Assembly (NCBI GenBank): GCA_029834535.1
Contig: JAQMWT010000009.1
Span: forward strand, 372,001-436,000
Origin: Chrysophaeum taylorii
Taxonomy: Eukaryota; Sar; Pelagophyceae; Pelagomonadales; Pelagomonadaceae
Direction of reading: 5' to 3'
DNA length: 64,000 nucleotides
In this document: piece by piece, positions 27,451 to 37,340 of the stretch
How the letters are laid out: each line of letters begins with the position of its first letter
Position numbering within the stretch: position 1 is the first letter of the stretch
Translations under genes and position numbers: made by a program
The notes under the pieces: generated by a model
What the model was told of the DNA's origin: nothing
Databases searched by the model: none
Seen by the model: only the letters and a program-made list of their open reading frames with translations

Positions 27451-27705
27451 CTCGCATGCCTATCTACGCCCTTCAGGCACATCCTCACACAACACACCAA
27501 AACCTTCACGCACCCACGCGCATCCCCCCAATGTCAGCAGTAACTTGGCCGTTGAACGCATTGAAAAGAGAGACAACAATTTCACGGAGAAAAATCCCGG
27601 AGCGTAATGTAGGAATTCGGAGTTTACCTTTTCACTTTAAATTGTAGCCTGCTTGAGAGCCCAAGGACGCCTCGAGTTCGAGGCTGACGTAATTGGCCGA
27701 GGAGA

Positions 27706-29001
27706 ATGGACGTGGCAACCCTCGAGGTTCGGGTGGATTCGCTCGAGGCTGAGCTCGAGCGGCAGTCAAGGTGGATGAGGGGGATGTTCAGCTCGAAATC
27801 GAGCCTGGGCATTGTCGTGTACCCAGATGGGAACGACGAAGTTGTTGAAGATGAGGAGGAAGACGAGGAGAACACCATGGATAGCGAAGAGCCATTCGAG
27901 GGCCCAAACATGAAGGGGAAGATGGGGTCGCGGCTCGAGTTCGGCGCGGCTTCACCTCTGATGCGCGGCGACCTCAGGGCGGGGTTCAGAGATGTCAAAG
28001 AAGCCGTCGAGACACCGTCGTTTCACTTCATTCACGCCGTGCGTCAGCCTCATAATGACAACCAGTTTTTGATGAAAATGGTGTGTTTGATCGTGGTGAG
28101 TGTCCAGATTTTCATTCCCGTCGTCACGGCGGTGAATCTGGTGACGCGTTCGCGGCCCCGTCTCGTCGCTCCCGGCCTCCACCACGGCCGCAAGCAGACA
28201 CCTCGGCGCGTCAAATGGTTCCACAACGTTTTGTGTGATCAAATGGCAGCCTCGTTTTTGGCGTGGCTCGCGTGGTCGACCTGGCACCGCCAGAAAGTCG
28301 ACAAATTCCGTTTTTTATTTTGCGCGAATAACGTTCGGCTTTGGCCGCTAGCCGTGGGCCTCGCGACCAATATTTGCGCGACCTACGCCATCGTCCTCAT
28401 CACCTACATTGCGTTCCGACTCAACCCGACGCCGCTCGAGATGCTGCTCAACGCCGTGGGCGTCGAATTCCTCATCAATTTTGACCGAGCCGTCGTCGAC
28501 ACGATTGTCAGCCGCCACCCCAGGCTCCGGAGCGTGCTCGATTACTCGAAGCAAGTCCTCGCGCGCGAGGCTGACCGCCTCGTGGAGTCCGGTAACTTCC
28601 GCGATATTGTCAACCTCAAGCGGCTCGGATTCTGCGAATTGGTCTCGCGCCACGAAGACGCTCACGTGTTTTCCGAGATCCTCCTTCGCGTGCACAAGGA
28701 AATATGGCTCTTCTACACCTTCAGTCTCTTTATCCTATCTGCGACCGGTGGCCACATCGCCCACTGGCACTTCACGCAAATCCTGTGGTTTTTCAAGATC
28801 TCGAATACCAGGGGCAAGCCCGAGACGCGACGGGTTCCCATGAAGTACATCAGCAAAGATCTCTCCTCAAAACCCGATCAAACATTTTTCCTTAACGCCG
28901 TCGTCATGACCTCCTTCACCTATTTAGTTGTCGTCCTCCTGCGCATCACCAACGGCGCCCGCCGTCGCCGCGGCTCACAGACCTGGGCGCGAGATTCCTA
29001 G
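27706..29001 (+). CDS. four-segment membrane protein, unknown family
   Basis: An intronless 431-residue ORF from ATG 27706. Residues 1-25 form a short amphipathic or coiled segment (V-A-T-L-E-V-R-V-D-S-L-E-A-E-L-E), and residues 45-65 are very acidic. Four likely membrane helices follow, at about 126-150 (M-V-C-L-I-V-V-S-V-Q-I-F), 212-238 (L-W-P-L-A-V-G-L-A-T), 332-355 (I-W-L-F-Y-T-F-S-L-F-I-L-S) and 395-416 (A-V-V-M-T-S-F-T-Y-L-V-V-V-L-L). The last residues are Arg-rich. The GC-rich codon use resembles the sulfurase gene and not the copia elements, so I take it as a host gene. I do not recognise the family; a channel- or transporter-like role cannot be claimed. Confidence 0.65.
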   Translation: MDVATLEVRVDSLEAELERQSRWMRGMFSSKSSLGIVVYPDGNDEVVEDEEEDEENTMDSEEPFEGPNMKGKMGSRLEFGAASPLMRGDLRAGFRDVKEAVETPSFHFIHAVRQPHNDNQFLMKMVCLIVVSVQIFIPVVTAVNLVTRSRPRLVAPGLHHGRKQTPRRVKWFHNVLCDQMAASFLAWLAWSTWHRQKVDKFRFLFCANNVRLWPLAVGLATNICATYAIVLITYIAFRLNPTPLEMLLNAVGVEFLINFDRAVVDTIVSRHPRLRSVLDYSKQVLAREADRLVESGNFRDIVNLKRLGFCELVSRHEDAHVFSEILLRVHKEIWLFYTFSLFILSATGGHIAHWHFTQILWFFKISNTRGKPETRRVPMKYISKDLSSKPDQTFFLNAVVMTSFTYLVVVLLRITNGARRRRGSQTWARDS

Positions 29002-29730
29002 CAGCGAGATGCCGCCGAGAAGATATCTTCTCTTCTTACGACGACGACGACGACGAATGGGCGGCGGCTTTCGCCAGGAGATCCCGCCCGATCCGGTCCG
29101 ATTCGAGCCTCCAGTGTGTTCATATTTAGTTCTTGCTCTTTTTGCAATGGGTGGTTTTTTGCAATCATGATGTTTCGGAACAACCACGCACAACGAAGGC
29201 CACTTCCTGCTTTCTGATGGCCTGCTCTTTAGGAATCGGCATCCTCATTTTAGCCTGAAGGAAGGTGGTCGACCCTGCGTGGTAAAATATGTAAAATTTC
29301 GTATTTTCTTGTTTTGATCCGAAGGTAGTTTAGTTAGTTAGATCCTGGGCCTTTTGACGAAGCAAGCTTGAGGGAAGAGAAGAACCTGGGTCCTCACGCA
29401 GCCAGTCGGCTTGAGAGAAGCAGGACCTCCTTTAAACAGCGTGGGCCCTCATCCTTTCCCGCTCCCTTGGTCGCATTCCCTGAAGGGAGCTCTCCCTAGA
29501 AACCTGGACGGGCTTGCGTGTATGTCTTAGCCGCCGACGCGGTGCTGGCCGAGTCAAAACGGTGCCAGGCGGTCCGTGCGCGACGCCCGCCATAAGTGTC
29601 GAGCGTAGACGCAGAATCACCAACTGAGTATTCGCGCCCTCGGTTGGTAGCAATACAGTCGTCCCAGTCGCCGGGTCGGTTTCTGGCTGCTCGGTGCAAC
29701 TTTGTTGCTTGCTCCTATGCTTTGCGAGCG
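29002..29730. other. intergenic region, nothing recognised
   Basis: Contains a short run of CGA-type triplets (29040-29055) directly after the membrane-protein gene and scattered short frames on both strands. None has a recognisable domain. Confidence 0.4.
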
Positions 29731-30150
29731 TCATCAGACTCGCGTCATCAGACTCGCGTCATCAGACTCGCGTCATGAGACTCGCGTCATGAGACTCGCG
29801 TCATGAGACTCGCGTCATGAGACTCGCGTCATCAGACTCGCGTCATCAGACTCGCGTCACGAGACTCGCGTCATCAGACTCGCGTCATCAGACTCGCGTC
29901 ATCAGACTCGCGTCATCAGACTCGCGTCATGAGACTCGCGTCATGAGACTCGCGTCATCAGACTCGCGTCATGAGACTCGCGTCATGAGACTCGCGTCAT
30001 GAGACTCGCGTCATGAGACTCGCGTCATGAGACTCGCGTCATCAGACTCGCGTCATGAGACTCGCGTCATCAGACTCGCGTCATCAGACTCGCGTCATCA
30101 GACTCGCGTCATCAGACTCGCGTCATCAGACTCGCGTCATCAGACTCGCG
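29731..30150 (+). repeat. 14-bp minisatellite, 30 units
   Basis: Thirty uninterrupted head-to-tail copies of TCATSAGACTCGCG. Two variants, C and G at the fifth base, alternate in blocks; reading left to right the order is C3 G4 C2, one TCACGAG unit, C4 G2 C1 G5 C1 G1 C6. Because 14 is not a multiple of 3, all three frames are open and repeat every 42 bp, which creates spurious Arg/Ser-rich frames. There is no unique spacer, so it is not a CRISPR array. Confidence 0.95.
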
Positions 30151-30340
30151 TCAGACTCTCCATAATCAACAAGATGGCCTCCGCTTTTCTCCACCCGTCT
30201 TTGATTTTTACAGGAGCCGCCGAGCTACACTCGAGAACGTACTCCGCCAGGCTTTCTCGTGTCTAGGACCGGCCGACTGCAGAAACGTGGACTGCTGGCT
30301 CGAAGGACGTCGTTCACTTCATCGATAACCTGCAGTGGAA

Positions 30341-30508
30341 GATCAGATCAGATCAGATCAGATCCCAGATCCAGATCCGATCAGATCAGATCAGATCCCA
30401 TCAGATCCTATCAGATCAGATCAGATCCCAGATCAGATCCAGATCCGATCAGATCCGATCAGATCAGATCAGATCCCAGATCAGATCCAGATCAGATCAG
30501 ATCAGATC
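30341..30508 (+). repeat. GATC-rich degenerate tandem repeat
   Basis: An irregular array of AGATC, AGATCC and CGATC units (basic unit GATCA, with GATCC interruptions) about 170 bp long holding roughly thirty GATC tetramers. The unit length changes between 5 and 6 bp, so it is a degenerate satellite rather than a clean microsatellite. Confidence 0.9.
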
Positions 30509-30529
30509 CTCGTGCTGACCCGGACGCAA

Positions 30530-30720
30530 CGGCGTCGCCAAGCGGACGATCCTCGACGAATTGCTCCTGCACCAGCGCCCAGGAACCGTCGCTCGCAACT
30601 GCTGCGTCGAAAAAAAATGGCTTGAGATCAGCGAGAAGTCGCTCGCCCGCCTCGAGGCCATGAAGCCCGATCCCCGGCCGGTCCTCCGGCTCACCCTCGG
30701 CGACGTCCAGGAAGGAAGGA
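30530..30720 (+). other. possible exon fragment
   Basis: One plus-strand frame reads A-K-R-T-I-L-D-E-L-L-L-H-Q-R-P-G-T-V-A and then E-K-K-W-L-E-I-S-E-K-S-L-A-R-L-E-A-M-K-P-D, a balanced composition typical of real coding sequence and unlike the repeats around it. It is followed by a (GGAA)n tract that cannot be coding. No start, splice site or family was recognised, so this may be a gene relic. Confidence 0.25.
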
Positions 30721-30762
30721 AGGAAGGAAGGAAGGAAGGAAGGGGGGGAGGAAGGAAGGAAG
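30711..30762 (+). repeat. (GGAA)n microsatellite
   Basis: GGAA/GAAG units interrupted by a run of seven G. Confidence 0.9.
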
Positions 30763-30935
30763 ATGGCTTTGAATTGACTCAATTTGGCGAACGCAAAGCT
30801 TTCAAGAAATGTGGTGGCGAGAACATCGTCTGCTGCGTCCCCGGTGCCCCGAGATTCGGGGAGGTCCCCCGTCCACCCCTCGATAATACTGTCATGGCTT
30901 GTTAGAAGAAGAGAGTCGAAGAAAGATATAGCATC

Positions 30936-33132
30936 TCATGTCGTCCTGGGATGGAGTATCGTCCCTCGTCGCAGGTGGACGACGCGGTGGTGGTCCGGCG
31001 CACCCTCCTCATCGTCGTCGAGCTCGAGGAAGACGCCGAAGGTGACTCGGCCGGCTCGCGCGTCGCGCCTGTAGGCCGTGAGGACCTTGAGGGCGTTGGA
31101 GGTGCGTTGGGCGGTGAGGGGGTCGACGTCTATGGCCGCGCAGCGGTCGCAGGGGCCGGAAACGCGGAGGCGGGCGTCGGGGAGGTCGAGGGAAGTCCAG
31201 TGGTCTTCGGGGTGGTCGGTCGCGGGGGGAAGGAGGTCAGAAACGACGAGGTTAGGTCGGAAGTGGTCGGCGGTGACGGGGGGTTCGCCGGCGTCCCGAA
31301 GGGCGCGATTGAGGCGGTCGACGGAGCGGCGCGACACCAGGAGGAGGGGGGCCGAGTTTGCGAAGAAACCCTCGACGAGGCGGAAGCGAGACGAGCCGTC
31401 GTCGATTCCGAGGAGCGCTCGGGAGAAGAAGCGCGAAATACGAGGGTCGCGTCGGGCGAAGGCGGTCGTCGTCTCGCCGCAGACCCGGACGGTCGTCCTA
31501 TCGACCTCATCGGAGGTGGTCGTCGTCGTCGGGACGGCGATCCCGTCGTCATCATCATCGGTGGAGAGGAGGAGGCGGTCGTCGCGGAGGGCGACGCGAA
31601 TTCTCGCGACCGCCGGATGCGACTTGGCGGCGACGAGATGGCCGAGACGATCGTCGAGGATCGCCCAACGTCGGTCGAATTCGAGGCGGCCATCGACGAG
31701 GCGGCAAGTCGACGACGAGTTTTCGAGGGCCCGACAGCCTTTGACGGGGTAGACCTTGATCTCGTCGAGGCGGTAGGGTCCTCCCGGCCCTTCCATCGGT
31801 CGCGTCGTCGCGAGGGTCTCGACGGCCGCGCAGAGGGCGTGGAGGTCCTCCCAGACCGAGTCCTTGCCAAAGGAGGCGCGCAACAAGCCGAGGGGTCGGC
31901 CGTCGGGGTCGACGTCGTCGGCGCCGCCGCACGCCGCGCCTCTGGTCCACGCTCGAACGATGTCGGCGTGAGAGAGCTCCAGAGCGAGGCCGCAGGCGCC
32001 GACGTTGCAGACGCAGCCCGCGCGCACCAGAATACCCCGGTCGGCGAGGAGGCCGCAGATTGCCGATGGGCTCAGAACTTTGTTGTCGTCGCGGAATACG
32101 TTGAATAGAACGATCGACGAGCCGCGACGCCGAGGATAGACGCGCGCTCGCGGCGAAAGAGCTAAGAGCCGGTCGGCGAGCTCGTCGGCGAGGACGCCCG
32201 CGTGCTGCTCGATGCGGTCGGGCCCGCCCACGCGGTCGAGTTCGCGGAACCCGTGGACGAGATGCGCGATCCCCCGAAAGTGCGGCGTTCCGTCCTCCAT
32301 GGCGGCCTCGAAGTCCGACCGCACCACCGTCCAGTCGTCGTCGGGTCCCGTCACCGAGACCCGGTCGACGGCGCCGCCCCCAAAATACCCGCGATCGCGC
32401 TTCGACAACGTCAACAGCCTTTGGCCCTCGGGACTCGCGAGGAGAGCTCCGAGGCCCGTCGGAGCGCCGAACAGTTTGTAAAACGAGACGGCTACGAAGT
32501 CGGGCGAGCCGAGGGCCGCGATATCGAGCGTCGCCGTCGACGCGAGCTTGGCCGCGTCGGCGCACACGAGCCAACCCCTTTGCCGGAGATCCGCGACGAC
32601 ATCCCACCTTTCGCCGCTCGCGTTGCTCTCTAACGTCACGACGGCCAGGCCCGGTCCCGGCGGCGCCTCCTTCCAGTCTCGCACGCGGAACACGCGGGCG
32701 CCGCGTTCCAGAAACACCCGCCGCATCCCGACGACCGAGGTGTGGCTGTCGATGCCATAAACGAGCGCCGGGGAATCCGCGAATTCCGCCACGATCCGCA
32801 GCGCCTCCGTCGCCCCCGACGTCCAGGCGACGCCGTACCCTCGCGCCCCGAACCGGTCCGCGACCATGCGCCGGACAGACTCGTCCGACGACGGCCCGAT
32901 GGTGTGCGGGTTTCCTAATACCGGGGTCTTCGCGATGCTCGCGATCTGCGACGCCGACGCCACTCCCGCGCCAGCGTAGTCGAGGTAGTGTCCGAGTCCC
33001 GGAAACTCGCGACTTCGCCACCGGTCGATGTGCCCGCACGCCTCGCCGCCGTACCCGTATCGCGACCCCGCGCGTCGCAGGAACGACGCCTTGAGGGGGT
33101 CCTCTTTTTCTCTTCTCGCGTACACCACCACG

Positions 33133-33166
<34 letters not shown>

Positions 33167-33224
33167 CGATTATCAAGACGATGATGATCATGGTGATTGG
33201 ACCAACTTGGACGCCGACGTGCAT
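30936..33224 (-). CDS. MOCOS: molybdenum cofactor sulfurase (aminotransferase V plus MOSC)
   Basis: This enzyme takes sulfur from cysteine with PLP and loads it onto the molybdenum cofactor of xanthine dehydrogenase and aldehyde oxidase type enzymes. The 762-residue single-exon frame has F-L-R-R-x-G-S-x-Y-G-Y-G-G near the N-terminus, Y-L-D-Y-A-G-A-G, G-N-P-H-T, T-S-G-A-T-E-A-L, then S-F-Y-K-L-F-G with the PLP lysine (about 32485) and R-A-G-C-V-C-N-V-G-A-C (about 32020-31990), the conserved Cys loop of MOCOS. The C-terminal half has the MOSC N-terminal barrel (I-K-V-Y-P-V-K-G-C) and MOSC core (F-R-P-N-L-V-V-S; R-C-A-A-I-D-V-D). Length suits the family. The true start is uncertain: ATG codons occur at 33224 and within the (ATG)n tract at 33162-33133, and the residues before K-A-S-F-L-R-R are not conserved family sequence. 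Confidence 0.95.
33133..33162 (+). repeat. (ATC)10 microsatellite at the MOCOS start
   Basis: Ten ATC units. Read on the minus strand they encode consecutive Met codons at the N-terminus of the sulfurase frame, so each unit is a potential start codon and slippage would change only the number of Met residues. Confidence 0.9.
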
Positions 33225-34698
33225 CTTTTCTCTCTTCTTATTCTTTCTTCTTCTTCGAGAAAGCGGTTTCGTCGTCGTCGGTTGGAACGGACGGAATTTT
33301 TCGTTCTCTCGGGTTCAAACGACGACGATGAGCGCTATGACTGGAGCTCCGACCCCCAACAACAACATAACGGGACCGCCCACATCGCTTCTGGTGCTGC
33401 CAAACACTACACACACTCCATCGGCATTCTTGCCGACCACCACCTTATTCATCATATTCAACGCGACTACTAACAGCACGCCGCCCACCAGTCTGCCGTC
33501 GCCAGCTCCCACGACGCTCCTCGTTTACGACGATAAAAACCGAACAAATACCACCACCACCCGACCATCCAACATCCCGACGACGACGACGACGACGCCC
33601 AACCTAACAATCAGTACCATGCTACCGACGGTCGGGCCAGCCCCGACGGCGACCTCCCTCTTCCCGAACGCGACAAACGCGTCGGCGCGTCCGACGACGA
33701 TGCCGCCGCCGACTTCTCCCCCATCGATATGGCCAACCCCGCTCCCGACCCCCTGCCTCTCATTCGTTCCGAGTCTCGCAGCGACCGCGTCGTCGTCGCG
33801 ACCCGAACCCTCGTCGTCGTCCGAGCTGGTCGTCGACCCGAGCTCCGTGCCAACCTCGACATTCGCGCCGACCAAAATTCCGACGCCCTTGCCGACACCC
33901 ATACCCACGCTCATAGCACTGCCCTCCTCGACGTTTTTTGCCTCGAACTCTCCCGCGCCGTTGCCGTCGACACTCTCGCCCGACACTTTCCCGACATCAC
34001 CGGTGTTGCCGACGATGGTTCTCCTGGTCAACGCGACCAATCTCACCACCGATTCTACCAAGCGTGGAGGCGTACGCTCGTCTCATCGCGCCTGGCGCCG
34101 CTTCAAGAGGTACGTCCGCCAAAATAAGACCAGCACCCTCTTTCTCTGCATCTATCCTCTCGTTGCCCTCGTCGTCCTCCTCTGCCTCGGCCGGACCTAC
34201 GTGCGCTTAACCCACGAGATAGCCGCCCGCAAGGACGACGAACACCACGATTCAGCAGTGCCCCCCAACCAGATACCTAACGCCAACGAGCAAAAGACGA
34301 GCGCCGACGACGAGCAAAAAACGAGCGAGGTGGAACTTGCCCAGCACCACCACCGCGTCGACCCGGAGCAAACCGACCACACGATCGACTCCACGCTCAC
34401 TGCAGCGTCAGAATGCCCGACAGACCTTCTCCAGCCCGCTGATAAGCAAAGATTCCACAGTGAGCTCAACTCGATCATTGGCGAGTTTGCCACTCACATG
34501 GACCAAATCGATCTCCTCGCGCCGTCCTACGAACGCGCAGGCTGGAGGTGGATGCGACACAAAAAAAAAAAAACCAAAGACGCCTCGGACGACGACGACG
34601 ACGACGACGACAAGAGCGTCCGCCTCTTCTTGAGACAGCCGGGGACTACGGAGTCGCCATTTCCGTTGCCCGGCGACGACCAACAGCACCTTCTGTAA
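33181..34698 (+). CDS. secreted mucin-like single-pass membrane glycoprotein
   Basis: Starting at ATG 33181, which directly precedes a hydrophobic signal peptide (C-I-F-S-L-F-L-F-F-L-L-L), the product is about 505 residues. The frame is open further upstream, but that part is antisense to the sulfurase. The ectodomain (about 40-310) is rich in Pro, Thr and Ser with many N-x-S/T sites (N-I-T, N-T-T, N-A-T, N-S-T, N-R-T, N-L-T), as expected of a heavily glycosylated surface protein. One membrane helix follows at about 320-340 (F-L-C-I-Y-P-L-V-A-L-V-V-L-L-C-L-G), then a charged cytoplasmic tail with a poly-Lys run and a poly-Asp run (34593-34611). It is head to head with MOCOS, the start codons lying within about 45 bp. 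No enzyme domain is seen; function unknown. Confidence 0.7.
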   Translation: MMIMVIGPTWTPTCIFSLFLFFLLLRESGFVVVGWNGRNFSFSRVQTTTMSAMTGAPTPNNNITGPPTSLLVLPNTTHTPSAFLPTTTLFIIFNATTNSTPPTSLPSPAPTTLLVYDDKNRTNTTTTRPSNIPTTTTTTPNLTISTMLPTVGPAPTATSLFPNATNASARPTTMPPPTSPPSIWPTPLPTPCLSFVPSLAATASSSRPEPSSSSELVVDPSSVPTSTFAPTKIPTPLPTPIPTLIALPSSTFFASNSPAPLPSTLSPDTFPTSPVLPTMVLLVNATNLTTDSTKRGGVRSSHRAWRRFKRYVRQNKTSTLFLCIYPLVALVVLLCLGRTYVRLTHEIAARKDDEHHDSAVPPNQIPNANEQKTSADDEQKTSEVELAQHHHRVDPEQTDHTIDSTLTAASECPTDLLQPADKQRFHSELNSIIGEFATHMDQIDLLAPSYERAGWRWMRHKKKKTKDASDDDDDDDDKSVRLFLRQPGTTESPFPLPGDDQQHLL

Positions 34699-35284
34699 TA
34701 TGATCCCATCCATCCATCTGAGATTTTTGAACCCCGCGAGTTCACACCACGACCTCACACAAGGACCCAAAACGGCATTATCTCCAATAATAATTACGTA
34801 AGCACTCAGAGTATTATTACATTGTGGCAAGCACGCAACTCCCTGAACCAGGTAGTTATTATTAGGGAAAAGTCAAGTTTCCAACGACCATATATGTTTG
34901 GTCACCGTAAACCCTCAACAAGTTTGGTCACTTAAGTTTAGTCAATCCGTATCTTGGCTGACTAAACTTGTACTCTTAGAGAGCAAACATACTGTTCGCT
35001 GACAAAACAAGGCCCGCCGTGATCAAGCTTTCAGCGGTTCTGCACGTCGCACTGAGACTCCGGAGTGTCCTTCGACTTCGAAACGAACACGGTATCGATG
35101 CGGGTTTCGTCGCTCAGGTCGAGCGGGAGCGTGGTGGTAACACGCCGACGTCGGTTGACCACGACGCCGAGAAAGAAAACAAGAAGTCGCGTGCCCAGAC
35201 GAAGGTAAACGACTACGAGAGATCGCCGAGTACGCTGTCGCAGCTCAGAGCGCGCAAATGCGAGGCTCCATTTTATTCGATCTA

Positions 35285-36928
35285 GCCAAGATGCCAAGTT
35301 CAGCATGTGTGTTCTCGAGGCCGACTTGCAGCAGCATCTGATGTTCGACACGGGCGGCAAGTTGACGGCGCGTACAGCATCATGGTCTACTGCGCGACAG
35401 CGCTGTCGTTCAAGTGCTATATGTAAGATGCAGCTTTTATGTGCGTGCTGGTCGTTGTGATGTGCAAGTAGACAATACCGTCACATGTGCTAAAAGGCAC
35501 ACCTGCTCCGAACCTTTTTGCCGACAAAGATCCAGCTATCGCGCGAAGCACACTTCTGCGAGGCCGTGTCGGTCCTCATCAAGGGCTTTATGGAGGGCAA
35601 GTCAGGCGGCTCGCTGGCCGGTTAGCACCCGGAAAGTCCGCGCTGGGATGGGGTTCGCTCGGTTGGGCAGAGCGCGACGGACAGGTCGATTGTTCGTGGA
35701 CCAACACGTCCGCGGCCTGCGACGCTTTTGCACGACCTCGCACAAGACCGCGCAGTGGCGGTCCACCATCAACAAGTCCGTCCTCGTCCCTCGCCTCTGC
35801 CCCAACTGCGTGATTTTCCTCCGTGATTCCGTACCGGCTCCTGCCGGTCCGGCCTGGCTCCCATGCTCGGGAGAGGTCTGAAATTAGTTAGTTAGTTAGT
35901 CAGTCAGGCGGCTCTTCTCGGCATATGCGTTTGATAGACATCTGCAACAATGTCATCCGCTAAAGGCACGAGATGACGAACCGGGATCGTTCGCTGTAGT
36001 CTGTCATAAACATCGAACTAATAAGGCGCATCCGAATAATCTTGGGCGACGAAACAGCGTGGTATCAGCGTTGTCTTGCGCAGGCCTTGTTTGTATATGT
36101 TGTTCTGCGAGTGTTCGCATGTTGATGCGTGTGTATGGTCAAACTTGGAGGCATTCAATTTGGTGTGATCAAATTTCGAACAATCACATCAAACTTGTCA
36201 TATTTTAGACTCGTACTGATGACTGGGTTAGAATTACACAGGGGTGGTGTCGGCGATCTTCCGGAACGAGGCTGTCGACGTCTTGACATCCCTTCGCGCC
36301 GCAGCTTGTATTTGCCGACTTTCTCGTACAGTGCTCGACGGTGCAGCAGCAGCTCCCGGGGAGATCTTGCGGCAGGGCGGGGTTGTCGAGATGCGCGAGG
36401 AGGAGGATAAGGAGGTGTTCTCTTACGGTCGTGCGAGTTGTTTATGCTGGCGTAACGGCACGTGCTCGCGTTGCCGTCCCATGATCAAGCTGGACAGCTA
36501 ACTCCGGATCGGGTACGCGACGGTGAGGAACTCCTGAACGTGGTCCTGTACGGTCCCGCACAAGTGTGGGACTACAATCTTTGGGTGCTTGAGGGGCGTT
36601 GCTCGCGCAGTTTCTCGAGGTCGTCGAGTTTCGCGTTCTCAACCCCGAGTCGATTATCAAAGACGCGCTCCCTCTCGAGTTTTGGGATGCAGAATGGGGT
36701 GATCCGTCTCACGCAGACCGTGTAAGTCTGGTGTCCTATGTCCGCTTGTTGTTGAAGAATGACGCACGACCACGGCAACACCACCGTGGTGAGTCGCGGT
36801 TTGGGTGGCTTCTACGAACGATGGAAGGTACGAGAATGGGCCCAGCTTAAATACGCCAAGCCGTGGGAATCTGCTCTCGAGGCCGCGCGTCGCTACCCGC
36901 TCTCCTTGCGTATCGCCGCGCTGTCTTA
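35285..36928 (+). pseudogene. decayed coding traces, unknown family
   Basis: Several stretches with protein-like composition occur in order on the plus strand but in different frames, with stops between them (pieces quoted in the entry for 34699-38130). The last piece, G-L-G-G-F-Y-E-R-W-K-V-R-E-W-A-Q-L, ends in a TAG near 36928. No domain was recognised. A spliced gene is the main alternative. Confidence 0.25.
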
Positions 36929-37079
36929 GGATGGACCTCCTTCTAAGGCGGTCATGGGGGTGCCCATGCCGCGCGTGTAACGCGACGGTAGATTCTGCGT
37001 GGCTGCAGCACCTAGCTCTCGTTTTTAAAGCATTTTCGCACCAAAAGCGCTCACGCGCCCCCTTGAAAAGCCTTCTTAA

Positions 37080-37340
37080 GTTTGATTAAAAAAGCCGAAG
37101 TTTGGTCAATACTGTGGAAGTTTGAGGAGTAGTGATCAAACTTGTTGACCAAACTTACAAGGAAATTAATCAAACTTGAAGGGTTGATTGATCAAACTTA
37201 ATGCAACTTCGGAGTGACCAAACTTAACTGACCTAACTTCTATGGAAAGTGACCACACATGTGAGTTTTTCCTTAATCATACATCAAAATCGAGCAAACA
37301 TGAAAGAAATTCACCAAACTTTTTGACCAAACTTGACGGA
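37080..37340 (+). repeat. cluster of AAGTTTGGTCA / TGACCAAACTT motifs
   Basis: About ten copies of a 10-11 bp motif (AAGTTTGGTCA, its complement TGACCAAACTT, and GATCAAACTT variants) lie in both orientations within 260 bp. Further copies are at 34900-34972 and 36137-36205, on either side of the decayed coding traces. Confidence 0.6.

Noticed and set aside
29731-30150. Protein-coding reading of the 14-bp repeat (R-L-A-S-S-D-S-R-H type peptide)
   Set aside because: All frames are open purely because the unit length is not a multiple of 3; there is no start context or flanking coding sequence.
31555-33039. Arg-rich 494-codon minus-strand frame and a 385-codon plus-strand frame over the sulfurase gene
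   Set aside because: Both overlap the MOCOS frame, which shows conserved catalytic motifs; these are off-frame readings of GC-rich DNA.
33028-33180. Upstream start for the mucin-like gene at 33028
   Set aside because: That extension is antisense to conserved MOCOS sequence and encodes a poly-Ile run from the ATC repeat; the ATG at 33181 places a signal peptide correctly.
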